From NCBI RefSeq assembly GCF_016741935.1, contig NZ_JAERRG010000022.1, forward strand, positions 62,001-126,000: DNA of 64,000 nt. The letters run 5' to 3'. The position numbers were made by a program, and so were the translations under genes. Source of the DNA: Streptomyces endocoffeicus. Lineage in GTDB: Bacteria > Actinomycetota > Actinomycetes > Streptomycetales > Streptomycetaceae. Below are positions 27,407 through 36,346 of the stretch, in pieces. The stretch's first letter is position 1; each line of letters starts with the position of its first letter. Under the pieces are notes generated by a model. That model did not search any database. It had not been told where the DNA came from and saw nothing but the letters and a program-made list of their open reading frames with translations.

Positions 27407-29032
27407 ATGGAGGAATCCGCACAGGTCCCCCCGGCAGAGCCCGACCGCGGTGAAGCGTGGCAACGGCTGACCGCCTATTCGTATCTCAGCGCGCCGGAGC
27501 GGCTGGAGCATGTCGCCATCATGCGGGTGTTCTGCGCGACTTTGCTGGCGGATATGGCGGTGCCGGATGTGTTGGCGAAACTCACTGATTCCGGTGGGCC
27601 CGCATCGGGACTCGACGCCGAGACGCTTGCCGTTCGGCTCGAACAACTGGTGCGGTGGGGCAACCTGCTGCGCAGCAGCCATACGGTGAAGGCATCGAGC
27701 ATCACCGAATACCAGCGCGCCCGGTCTCGCTACCAGTTGTCGAAGCTGGGCGAACGGATCCAGCGAGATGCGGACGAGGTGCTGGCGGGGGCGGACGCCG
27801 CCCGCGAGGTCAGCAGCGAGTTGCTGGCGCTGGTCGAGCGTGGGCTCCGGGAGTTGGCCCGACTCGTCCAGGAGCCGGGTGGGGTGGAGGCACAGGACGC
27901 ACTGGAGCGCGTAAGCACCATCTTCGTCCAGTTCACCGAGTTCGCGGATTCCGTCAGGGATTTCTACGCCTACCTGGGCCAAGTGCTCGCCCGCTACGAC
28001 CTGGACAGCGCCGAGTATCACGGCTTCAAGGAACTGCTCCTCGATTACGTCGAGGCCATTACCGAGGATGTGTCCTTTCGCGCGCCTCGCATCGCCGCGG
28101 TTCTCAGCATCCTTTGGCCAGAGCTTCCGGATCTCCTCGACCGGCTCGACGCACACGCGCGTGGTCTTTCGGGAGCCAAACTTGGGCTGGAGGGAGAGCC
28201 TGGGGTCCGGGTGCAGCGCAGCCGGGGCCGCGAAATGGCCGATTGGGAGGCGTTGCGCGGCTGGTTCTCCGATATCGACGGGCAGGGAAGTCAGGTCGAT
28301 CAACTTCGGGATGCCACCTTGCGCGCCCTTCAGTCGCTGCTCGCGAATGCCAAGCGGATGCTCCGCTCGGCTTCCGGTGAGATGTCGCGGCGCAAGGACC
28401 TGTTGCGCCTCGCCCTGTGGTTCGACGAAGCAGCCCCTGAAGAGGCACATGACATCGCGGTCGCCGCGTTCGGTCTGTACAGCGCTCGGCACCTGGGCGT
28501 TCCACCAGCCACGGACGAGGTGGTGCCCGCGTATACGAGCTGGTGGACCGGACCCGTGGTGGAGGTTCCGGTAGCGCTCCGTGAGCGGGGCAACCGAGCA
28601 CAGCGGGGCCGGGCATCCGCCGTAGAGGACCACTCCCAGCAAAAGCGACGGCTCCAGCAGGCCGCACGCGACCGAGCCTCAGCCAGACAGGCTGCCGCAG
28701 AGGAACTGCGCAGTGCTTCCGGGCGCTTCGCTCAGGTGCGGCTCACCTCTGCCGCCCTCGCCCTGCTGCTCGAACTCCTGGCAACGGCATTGGGCAACGC
28801 TCAGTTGCGGCGGAACCATGGCCCGGGGACGAACCAGGCCGGCACCTTCGCCCTGGACGCGGCGCAGAGCGAGGACGCTGAGCTTGGCATCCGTCTCACT
28901 GTGCGACGCATAGCCGGTGCGGACACAGTGCTGCACTCGGTCGACGGCGAGCTTCTGCTGGACGATCTGGAGCTGAGTGTCGAGAGCTCCACTGCCGCGG
29001 AAGGGCAAGGGGCCGGGGTGAGCGTGTCGTGA
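27407..29032 (+). CDS. jetA: Wadjet JetA, kleisin-like subunit (TIGR02677 family)
   Basis: 541 aa. First gene of a four-gene SMC-like defence operon that in studied bacteria recognises circular plasmids and cuts them. The N-terminal segment AWQRLTAYSYLSAPERLEHVAIMRVF and the two-domain helical layout fit the DUF2397/TIGR02677 family, which acts as the kleisin linking the JetC heads. Long charged helices around residues 405-445 (RGNRAQRGRASAVEDHSQQK) look like coiled coil. ATG 27407 is 7 nt after TAGCCT (27394-27399), suggesting a leaderless start; the in-frame region upstream to 27137 has no coding character. It overlaps jetB by 4 nt (GTGA). Confidence 0.85.
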   Translation: MEESAQVPPAEPDRGEAWQRLTAYSYLSAPERLEHVAIMRVFCATLLADMAVPDVLAKLTDSGGPASGLDAETLAVRLEQLVRWGNLLRSSHTVKASSITEYQRARSRYQLSKLGERIQRDADEVLAGADAAREVSSELLALVERGLRELARLVQEPGGVEAQDALERVSTIFVQFTEFADSVRDFYAYLGQVLARYDLDSAEYHGFKELLLDYVEAITEDVSFRAPRIAAVLSILWPELPDLLDRLDAHARGLSGAKLGLEGEPGVRVQRSRGREMADWEALRGWFSDIDGQGSQVDQLRDATLRALQSLLANAKRMLRSASGEMSRRKDLLRLALWFDEAAPEEAHDIAVAAFGLYSARHLGVPPATDEVVPAYTSWWTGPVVEVPVALRERGNRAQRGRASAVEDHSQQKRRLQQAARDRASARQAAAEELRSASGRFAQVRLTSAALALLLELLATALGNAQLRRNHGPGTNQAGTFALDAAQSEDAELGIRLTVRRIAGADTVLHSVDGELLLDDLELSVESSTAAEGQGAGVSVS

Positions 29033-30354
29033 CCCTTCCCTCGGCTCATGATGTCGCCCTTGCAGCCGAACGCCGAAGTGCCGCCAGACTGCTGCTCGTT
29101 CACCCATTGGTGACAGCGGCGGGGCCACACTCCGATCTGTTTCCACTGATCCGCAGGCATGCCGACTGGCTGGCGAAGCGATTCCAGCAGGTCCTCGGCT
29201 ACCAGCTCCTCGTCGACACCTCCTATGCCCGGCTGTTCAAAGCTGGGCTGGGCGCCGGCGCGGGACACCGGCTTGAGCGTTCCACCAGCACGCCCTTCAC
29301 CCCACGCACCTACGCCTGCCTGGCCTTGGCTCTGTCGGTCCTGGTGACAGCTCCGGAGCAGCTGCTGCTGTCGCGGCTGGTCGCCGACATCAAAGCCGCG
29401 GCAGCCGACGCCGGCGTTGAGCTGGAGGGCACGGGCCGGGCGGCGGAGAAGCGGACTCTGGCCGCAGCGCTGCGCCAGTTGGTCGACTGGGGCGTGCTCA
29501 TCGAAACCGAAGGCAGCGTCAACGCGGTCACTCAGGAGGACGGCGGCGAAGCGCTGATCACTATCGACCGAGAGATCGCCCGCGCTGTCGTCGCCGGTCC
29601 ACTCGCGCAAAGCCGAGACGGCGCTGACCTGGTACGGAGAGCAGCGGACCCCGGCTTCGGCGGTCCTCGTACGTACGTCCGCCGCATGCTGGTGGAGACG
29701 CCGGTCGTGTACCTCGACGATCTGACGGACGCCGAGCGTGACTGGCTGCGTACCCGGCAGCGCAGGGAAGCCCAGGCGTTCTCCGAACTTCTGGGTCTGG
29801 AGGCCGAGATCCGGGCAGAGGGGGTGGTGCTGGTCGACGCCGAGGAGGAAGTGACCGATGTGCACCTCCCCGGCACCGGAACCGTCGCGCAGGCCGCGCT
29901 GCTCTTGCTGGAACAGTTGGTGGAGGGCCTGCGGCCCGACAGTCCGGGACATCCGGCGACGGGGGGCCGATTGGTGATCGGTGTCGCCGTTCCCGACGGG
30001 ATGGTGGACGAGGTGCTGGCTGAACTCGTCGAGGAATACGGACGGCGGAGCAACTGGCAGCGCGGATACCTGGAGGACCAGACCGCCCTGCGCGACGCGG
30101 TACTGGACTTGCTCTCGCGCATGGGGCTGGTGGCCCGCGTCAGCCGACTCCGGTCCCAGGGCCAGGGCTTGCCCGAGGGATACGACGAGAACGTCCCGGA
30201 AGATCGTTCTGTAACCGACGTCGTAGGGGCACGCGAGGAGGGAACCGGCCTCGTGCTTCTCGCCGCTGCCTCCCGATACGCCACTCAGGTCACCGTTCGC
30301 AAGGCTGCCCGGGGACGCCCCGATGCCGACGTACAGCAGGAGCTGCCGCTATGA
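29029..30354 (+). CDS. jetB: Wadjet JetB, KITE-like subunit (TIGR02678 family)
   Basis: 441 aa. The DUF2398/TIGR02678 family supplies the paired winged-helix (KITE) subunit that sits on the kleisin in MukBEF-like complexes. Visible hallmarks are RRSAARLLLVHPLVTAAGPH, the FQQVLGYQLLVDTSYARLFK segment and the C-terminal EEYGRRSNWQRGYLEDQTALRD. GTG 29029 overlaps the jetA stop, and the jetB stop overlaps jetC (ATGA), so the subunits are translationally coupled, fitting a stoichiometric complex. Confidence 0.88.
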   Translation: MTLPSAHDVALAAERRSAARLLLVHPLVTAAGPHSDLFPLIRRHADWLAKRFQQVLGYQLLVDTSYARLFKAGLGAGAGHRLERSTSTPFTPRTYACLALALSVLVTAPEQLLLSRLVADIKAAAADAGVELEGTGRAAEKRTLAAALRQLVDWGVLIETEGSVNAVTQEDGGEALITIDREIARAVVAGPLAQSRDGADLVRRAADPGFGGPRTYVRRMLVETPVVYLDDLTDAERDWLRTRQRREAQAFSELLGLEAEIRAEGVVLVDAEEEVTDVHLPGTGTVAQAALLLLEQLVEGLRPDSPGHPATGGRLVIGVAVPDGMVDEVLAELVEEYGRRSNWQRGYLEDQTALRDAVLDLLSRMGLVARVSRLRSQGQGLPEGYDENVPEDRSVTDVVGAREEGTGLVLLAAASRYATQVTVRKAARGRPDADVQQELPL

Positions 30355-33300
30355 ACTCTGACACGAGCGCGCCCATCCCTCTGCAGCGTTCCGTACCTGC
30401 CTCGCCTCACCGCTTCCGGTTACACCGAGCGGGGATTCGCAACGTCTGGCAGTACGACGAGCAGGAGTTCTCGTTCGGTGATGGGCGGCTGCTTCTTCGC
30501 GGCAAGAACGGCGCAGGCAAGTCCAAGGCGCTGGAGATGCTGCTGCCGTATCTGCTGGATGGTGATTCCCGGGCCCTGGACGCCACTGGTACCGGTCGGA
30601 CCACACTTGTCTGGCTGATGCTGGACGGCTTCGAGCAGACGAACCGCTTGGGCTACCTCTGGGTCGAGTTCCGTATGACAACGGTCGACGAACACGACCG
30701 GTACCTCACTCTCGGCGCGGCGATCCGGGCATCGAAGTCGACCAAGAAGGCGATCCCGGCGTTCTTCATCACGCCGCTCCGTATCGGGGAAGATCTCCAT
30801 CTCGTCGAGGGAGGGAAACCCCTACCGGTCGAGAAGCTCAAGGAGAAAATCGGGGCGGACAATGTGACGGAGAGGGCCGTCCAGCACCGGTCCCGCGTGG
30901 CCCGTGAGCTCTTCGGAATCACCGACACCACTCGTTATCGCAACCTGACTCAGCTGCTCCACAGGCTGCGCCGTCCCACCGTCGGCGACCGCATCGAGTC
31001 CGGTGGGCTCGTATCTCTGCTCAGCGAGACCCTGCCGGGGCTGGAGGAAGAGGTCGTGGAGAAGGTGGCGCGCAACCTCCACGATCTGGACGCCGTACGC
31101 GATGAGCTCGGTCGTCTGGAACGGACCGACACGGCGCTTCGCACCTTCCTCACCAGTTACCGCGGCTACCTGGCCGGTGTCCTCCGCCGGATGTCCGACG
31201 GAGTCAGCAAGGAGCTGGATGCGCTTGCCCAGCAGCGCCGGAAAGCGGGCGATGCCGCCAAGGCGACGCACGATCTGAGGATCCGGGAAGCAGAGGCCGA
31301 TACCCGACTACGGGATCTACGAAAGGAGCGGGAAACGGCGCAGACGGAGCTCGAAGCTCTTCAGGCGAGTGACGGGTACCGCAGCCTGGCCGAGTTGTCC
31401 GAACGGCGCAACACCGTGGCTGCGTTGGGTATTGCCGCTGAGACGTCCTTTGCCTCCGTGCTCAGCGCACATCGTGCTGAGGAGTACGCGGCGGACCGGT
31501 TGGTCGAAGGGACCCAGAGGCTGGGGAACCGGATCGGCGAGCTCGCGGCAGAGCACCGGGAGCTGTTGACCATAGCGGAGAAGGCAGGGTTGCCGCCGGG
31601 GCACCTCGGCGAAGTGGTCCCCCTGCACCACACGCATCTGGGCGGGCCGACCGAGGTGGAGATCCTCAGTCCTGCCGAAGAACCACACGTCGTACGGCAT
31701 CGCAGCGTGTCCGTTCCTGATGTGACCTCCACTCGGGCCGCGTTGGACGCATGGCATGGGCAGTTGGAAGGTTCGCAGTCGGTGGTGAAGCACCGGCTGC
31801 GGATGGTGCAGGAAGTGGACGGCCTCGCCGCCAAAGCCCGCGCATCCCAGGCAGCCGCGGCCGCTGCGGATACCGAACGGGAGCGGCTGGAGGGCGAAGC
31901 CGAGGAAGCCGCCGACCAACTCGCGAATCACCGTGCGAATGCTGTCGAAGAGAGTGGTGCGTACGCCCAGGAGGTGGCCGAGTGGGCATCGCGGATGTCC
32001 CTCGCCATCGGACCGGAGTGCCCTTCGCTGACGCCTCTCCGGGGCACAGTCGAGCTTGAGACGTCATCGGACGCGCCATTCGCCGAACAAGTGCTGCATG
32101 CGGGGATCGACATGGAGGTGCAGCAGGTCGCTCACGCCGTGTTGGATCCTTACGGCGAGGTTCTGGCCGAGCGGCGGGACGCTCTTGCGCTGAGCGTGAG
32201 CCGCCTCTCCGAGGAGCGCGATCGGCTTGTCGGGCTGCATGAGGAGTGGGAACGACGCACGGACCCGGAGCCTCCCGTCCCGCACCACCGTGGAACGGAA
32301 CGAGCGCCCGGCACGGGGGAGCCGTTCTTCCGGCTGGTGGACTTCGCCGATGGGCTGACCTCAGCCGAGCGAGCGGGCTTGGAAGCGGCCTTGGAAGCGA
32401 GCGGCATCCTGGACGCCTGGGTCACCGCAGACGGGGTCGTTCTCGATCCGCTTACGCGCGACACCCTGTTCGCACCCGGGCAGACAGCGGTGAACGGTCC
32501 AACGCTGGGCAACGCGCTGCGTGCCGTCTCATATCCCGAGAGTGTCGTCACAGTCGAACAGGTGGAGCGCATCCTGCACACCATCGCGCTCTCGTCGTCC
32601 GAGGAGACCACGGCGGCCAGTGCCGTGCACTACGACGGCAGTTGGCGCCTCGGCGCTCTCCGTGGCCGACACATGAAGGACGAGGCGGAATACGTCGGTG
32701 CTGCCGTTCGTGCCGAGACCCGGCGCCGGAAGCTGGCAGAGCTGGAGCAGGCGTTGGCCGAGGTGGAGCAGCGGCTCACCATCGAGCACCACGGTCTGGC
32801 AGAGATCGACGCGTGGCGACGTGGCCTGGCTGCGGGGATGCGGGTGTTCCCACAGGCACGGCGTCTGGCCCACGCGTGGTCCCAGATCGAGGACGCCGAG
32901 ACCGCCGTACAAGTCCTTGCCGGGAAGGTGGTCAGCGCCACGCGTGAGGCCGACGAGGCCCGCAGCGCGGCTGTAGCCGACCGTGTCGAAGCCGAGGCCA
33001 CCGCGACAGCCAATGATCTCCCGACCGACCCTGGTGCCCTGTCACGAGTGCGGACGGCACTGGCCGGCTTGCAAGGCGGCATCAAGCACGTGCAGAGGGC
33101 AACCCAGAGCACCGTCCGAGACCTGAGCAGCAGCGTGGCGGAGCACGAGGGCTATGGCCGGGCTTGTGATGACCGCCTGGAAGCCGAGCAGGACTACCAA
33201 CTTCGTCTCGATGAGCTGCGGCCCGCTCGTCAGGCCCTCCGTACTCTCGAAGAGGCCGTCGGGAGCTCTGAGGACGAGATCCTGGCGCGCGAGGCGGAGA

Positions 33301-34583
33301 CGAAGGGGCGCATCGCGTCTGCGGTTCGCTCCCTACCAGAGGCGCAGAGGGCGCTGGGAGAGCTCCACGATCAGAGGGTCCGCGCCGAGGAGAAGGAAGA
33401 AAGCCGCCGCGTGCAGCTGCGCACGCAGGAAACCGCAGTGATCACGGCCGGAAACACGCTGCGCAAGGCACTGTCCAGGCCGGAGGTGCTCCGCGGCGCT
33501 GGAATGGACCGTTCGGACTTGCCGGAGCAGCACGGGGACGAGCCCTTGGCTGATATCCGCAGTCGCATACGAGCGCTGCGTGACCTCGCCGATGCCGTGA
33601 ACGGTGGTCTTGACCAGCCGAAGCACGATGTGTCGGACAGTGCGCTGCTCAACCGGCACACCGACCTCCGGGACCAACTCGCCGGCGGCTATGACGCGCA
33701 GCTCGAAGAGCAGGACGGGATCAAGGTCTGCCGACTGCTCGACGACCACGGACCCCAGGATGTCGCCCAGATCGGTGAACGCATCGCCGAGCAGGCCGCC
33801 GAGGCCCGGGGCCGCCTCACCGAGCGTGAACGCGAAGTCTTTCAGCGCTTCCTCGCCGGCGAACTCGGTGACCATCTGTCGGCGCAGGTCATCACCGCCG
33901 CCAATCTGGTCGCTGCTCTCAACAGCACGCTGAAGACGGTCCGGACATCACACGGTCTCGGCGTTGAGCTGCAGTGGAAGCTGGACGAAGACGTCGACGC
34001 CGATGTACGAGCCGCCGTCGAGCTCCTCCGCAGCCCCTCCGGACTGCGGACGCGCGAGCAGACCGAGCAACTCCGTGAGGTGCTGCAACGCCGTATCGAA
34101 GACGCGCGCAGGGCCGACCCCTCAGCCGGCTATGCCGCCCACCTGCGCACCGCCCTGGACTACCGGGACTGGTTCCGCTTCCACACCTTCGTCGTCGAGG
34201 ACGCCGCCCCGAACCGCAAGCGCAGGCTCACCGGCCGGACCGGGCTCAGCCAGGGCGAGCAGCGCGTGCTCTCCTACCTCGTACTGTTCGCCGCGGCCGC
34301 CGCGCACTTCACCACCCTCGGCGAAGCGGCGCCGAACGCACCACGCCTGATCCTCCTCGACGATGCCTTCGCCAAGGTCGACGAGCCCACCCATGGACGT
34401 CTGGGGCGGATCCTCCTCGATCTCGATCTCGACTTCGTCCTCACCAGCGAACGGCTCATGGGCAACTGGCCCGAGGTCCCTTCCCTGCATATCTACGAGT
34501 GCCTGCGCGATCCGCACGTACGCGGCGTAGCCACGCTGCACTACACCTGGAACGGCCGCCACCGGCGCCTGGTGTCCGTATGA
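30351..34583 (+). CDS. jetC: Wadjet JetC, SMC/MukB-like ATPase (TIGR02680 family)
   Basis: 1410 aa. The motor subunit that extrudes DNA loops. Walker A is GKNGAGKS at residues 51-58. A long charged, coiled-coil middle runs from about 280 to 1200 with an interrupting globular part (about 560-760) where the hinge is expected. The ABC signature is TGLSQGEQRVLSYLVLF near 1295-1311 and Walker B is RLILLDDAFAKVD near 1330, with Asp where most SMC proteins have Glu. Codon 24 is TTA (30420-30422), rare in Streptomyces and read by the bldA tRNA, so production may be limited to late development. It overlaps jetB and jetD by 4 nt each. Confidence 0.92.
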   Translation: MNSDTSAPIPLQRSVPASPHRFRLHRAGIRNVWQYDEQEFSFGDGRLLLRGKNGAGKSKALEMLLPYLLDGDSRALDATGTGRTTLVWLMLDGFEQTNRLGYLWVEFRMTTVDEHDRYLTLGAAIRASKSTKKAIPAFFITPLRIGEDLHLVEGGKPLPVEKLKEKIGADNVTERAVQHRSRVARELFGITDTTRYRNLTQLLHRLRRPTVGDRIESGGLVSLLSETLPGLEEEVVEKVARNLHDLDAVRDELGRLERTDTALRTFLTSYRGYLAGVLRRMSDGVSKELDALAQQRRKAGDAAKATHDLRIREAEADTRLRDLRKERETAQTELEALQASDGYRSLAELSERRNTVAALGIAAETSFASVLSAHRAEEYAADRLVEGTQRLGNRIGELAAEHRELLTIAEKAGLPPGHLGEVVPLHHTHLGGPTEVEILSPAEEPHVVRHRSVSVPDVTSTRAALDAWHGQLEGSQSVVKHRLRMVQEVDGLAAKARASQAAAAAADTERERLEGEAEEAADQLANHRANAVEESGAYAQEVAEWASRMSLAIGPECPSLTPLRGTVELETSSDAPFAEQVLHAGIDMEVQQVAHAVLDPYGEVLAERRDALALSVSRLSEERDRLVGLHEEWERRTDPEPPVPHHRGTERAPGTGEPFFRLVDFADGLTSAERAGLEAALEASGILDAWVTADGVVLDPLTRDTLFAPGQTAVNGPTLGNALRAVSYPESVVTVEQVERILHTIALSSSEETTAASAVHYDGSWRLGALRGRHMKDEAEYVGAAVRAETRRRKLAELEQALAEVEQRLTIEHHGLAEIDAWRRGLAAGMRVFPQARRLAHAWSQIEDAETAVQVLAGKVVSATREADEARSAAVADRVEAEATATANDLPTDPGALSRVRTALAGLQGGIKHVQRATQSTVRDLSSSVAEHEGYGRACDDRLEAEQDYQLRLDELRPARQALRTLEEAVGSSEDEILAREAETKGRIASAVRSLPEAQRALGELHDQRVRAEEKEESRRVQLRTQETAVITAGNTLRKALSRPEVLRGAGMDRSDLPEQHGDEPLADIRSRIRALRDLADAVNGGLDQPKHDVSDSALLNRHTDLRDQLAGGYDAQLEEQDGIKVCRLLDDHGPQDVAQIGERIAEQAAEARGRLTEREREVFQRFLAGELGDHLSAQVITAANLVAALNSTLKTVRTSHGLGVELQWKLDEDVDADVRAAVELLRSPSGLRTREQTEQLREVLQRRIEDARRADPSAGYAAHLRTALDYRDWFRFHTFVVEDAAPNRKRRLTGRTGLSQGEQRVLSYLVLFAAAAAHFTTLGEAAPNAPRLILLDDAFAKVDEPTHGRLGRILLDLDLDFVLTSERLMGNWPEVPSLHIYECLRDPHVRGVATLHYTWNGRHRRLVSV

Positions 34584-35842
34584 GCACACTGCCGGCCGAA
34601 ACGCGGGACTGGCTCACCCAGCCCGGCCTGGACCGTCTGTGGGAAGCGACCCGCAAGCGTCTGGAGAGCAACGGTCTGCAAGCCGCTGGTTCACTGAGAA
34701 TCAGCAAGATCGACGCTCAGGAGAGAACTGCCCTGTCCCAGCTCTTGGGCAAGGCTTGCACCAGCGACACGGTGACGATACGACTCGACACGTTGGATTC
34801 ACGCCTGCGTGCCTCAGCCGCGGGACTCGGGCTGGTCGAGACCCTCCAGGCGATTGGGCCGCCGCTCACCGACCGGCAGGCCGCCCGGGCGGGTGCCATC
34901 GCTCGGCGCGAGATGGTGTGGTCCGCAGTCACCGATTCGCTGGAGGTGTCTCCCTTGAGGACGGAGGCGTGGGCTCGCCAGTGGTACGACGGCCTCCGGC
35001 GCGTGGGCGTACCCAGAGGAATCACACCGGAAGCCGCGGTCCGAACCCTCCAGCAAGCCGTGCAGGTACTGGCGCTGCTTCTGGGGCCTGGCAGGTCAGG
35101 CATACGCGGCCGGGGAGAGCTTGCCGCCGAAGTGACCGGGTCGGCCCATGGTCTGGACGATGGGACCTGGCTTGCCCGGCTCGTCCAACGGGGCATCGCT
35201 CTCGCTCATGACTCCGAACTCCCCGATAACGCGGCTGGACGGCGCGCGCTCTGGCGACTGGCGGCCGTCACTCCGGACGAAGTCTCCAGCACCGTGCTCG
35301 CCTACGGTCTACGGCCGCTCGGCGATGGCTGGCGAGGACGGGCGCTGCGCGAGAGAGCGCTGCATCACGCGGAGACCCACTTCACCTTGCGTGACTTGCA
35401 CGTCCTGCACCTGACGTTGCCGTCCGCCACCATGGTCCGCATCTGTGAAAACCCACGCGTCGTGGAAGCCGCCGCTGACGCGGCCTGCTCTCAGCCACTC
35501 GTGTGCACGTCCGGCAGTGCCGCGACGGCGGTTCTCACCCTCCTGGATGCTCTGGCTGCTAGTGGTTGTCACTTCGCCTACCACGGTGACTTCGACTGGC
35601 CTGGGATCGCATTGGCCAACCGGATCATCCGCCGCTACGACGCACGCCCGTGGCGGCTGAGCGCCGAGGACTACGAGCAGCTCGCCACCAGAACCCAGGC
35701 TCAGGGTGTCCCACAGCTTCCACTCGTCGGCGAGCCCGTCACCGCGGACTGGGATCCGGGTCTGGCACCTGCCATGACCGGATTGGGCATCGCCCTTCAC
35801 GAGGAAGCAACCCTCGACCTTCTGGTGGCCGACCTGAGCTGA
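34580..35842 (+). CDS. jetD: Wadjet JetD, TOPRIM nuclease subunit (TIGR02679 family)
   Basis: 420 aa. The cutter of the complex. The N-terminal 200 residues are the DUF3323-type arm domain and the C-terminal part is the DUF2399 TOPRIM fold. The acidic triad can be read as Glu in ICENPRVVEAAAD (about 292) plus FAYHGDFDWPGIALANRII (DxD near 335), with VCTSGSAATAVLTLLDAL between. TOPRIM nucleases need all of these, so the enzyme looks intact. ATG 34580 overlaps the jetC stop (ATGA). It ends the operon; no clear terminator follows. Confidence 0.9.
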   Translation: MSTLPAETRDWLTQPGLDRLWEATRKRLESNGLQAAGSLRISKIDAQERTALSQLLGKACTSDTVTIRLDTLDSRLRASAAGLGLVETLQAIGPPLTDRQAARAGAIARREMVWSAVTDSLEVSPLRTEAWARQWYDGLRRVGVPRGITPEAAVRTLQQAVQVLALLLGPGRSGIRGRGELAAEVTGSAHGLDDGTWLARLVQRGIALAHDSELPDNAAGRRALWRLAAVTPDEVSSTVLAYGLRPLGDGWRGRALRERALHHAETHFTLRDLHVLHLTLPSATMVRICENPRVVEAAADAACSQPLVCTSGSAATAVLTLLDALAASGCHFAYHGDFDWPGIALANRIIRRYDARPWRLSAEDYEQLATRTQAQGVPQLPLVGEPVTADWDPGLAPAMTGLGIALHEEATLDLLVADLS

Positions 35843-36346
35843 GAATGCAGGCCCCGATCGCCGCCTGACCCGGCGCCGCGCGTTGCGCCAGCACGGGTAG
35901 TCGGGGTTACAGGTGTCTCCCGCAGAGTCGCGCCGAACTAGACAGGCCGGCTCCCAAACGGCTCGCCTTCCACCCCGGGCTTAAGGTCCCCGGCCGGCAA
36001 GGAGGCGCCAGCTCCCCATCAGCTCGCCGGGCAAGCGGATCTCACATCGGCAGGCGTGTCAGCCGACGGACGGCGCATGGGCGAAAGCTGAGTGGCTCGC
36101 TGCTTGATGAGCCACCCGCATTCCCGGGGCGCAGAGTACGGGCGAGTGGTCAAAAGACCCGCGGGCGCATTCAGGGCAGTGATCCCGATACGGCTGGCAT
36201 CGACCGTAAACGACGTTGTTGTCAGCGTCCTACGGCACCATGGGAAGGCGCTCTGCACCCCGAAGGGCGGAGTGGAGTCGGTGAACCGCCCACACAGGGA
36301 CTCGGACGAACACTCAAGCAGGTCTTCCAACATGGATCGGAGCCTC
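35843..36346. other. intergenic region after the Wadjet operon
   Basis: About 500 nt with no convincing gene. It contains the inverted GGGAGCC-type copy at 35948-35964 and a CACCCCGGGC word that only partly resembles the end of tRNA-Pro. Possible start codons of the next gene lie at its right end. Confidence 0.5.
35948..35964 (-). repeat. inverted copy of the tRNA-proximal repeat
   Basis: CGGCTCCCAAACGGCTC is the exact reverse complement of 27141-27157 (GAGCCGTTTGGGAGCCG). The two copies face each other about 8.8 kb apart and bracket the jetABCD operon. Confidence 0.8.

Noticed and set aside
27082..27408. Minus-strand frame next to tRNA-Pro as an integrase 3' end
   Set aside because: Position and orientation would fit, but the encoded sequence shows no recombinase motif (no HxxR or catalytic Tyr).
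27407..35842. Interpretation of the SMC-like operon as a chromosomal MukBEF/condensin
   Set aside because: A fourth TOPRIM gene (JetD) and the TIGR02677-02680 style proteins define Wadjet; the location is accessory.
35843..36346. attR copy of the tRNA-Pro 3' end
   Set aside because: Only the short CACCCCG word matches; I found no long direct repeat of the tRNA end by eye anywhere in the window.
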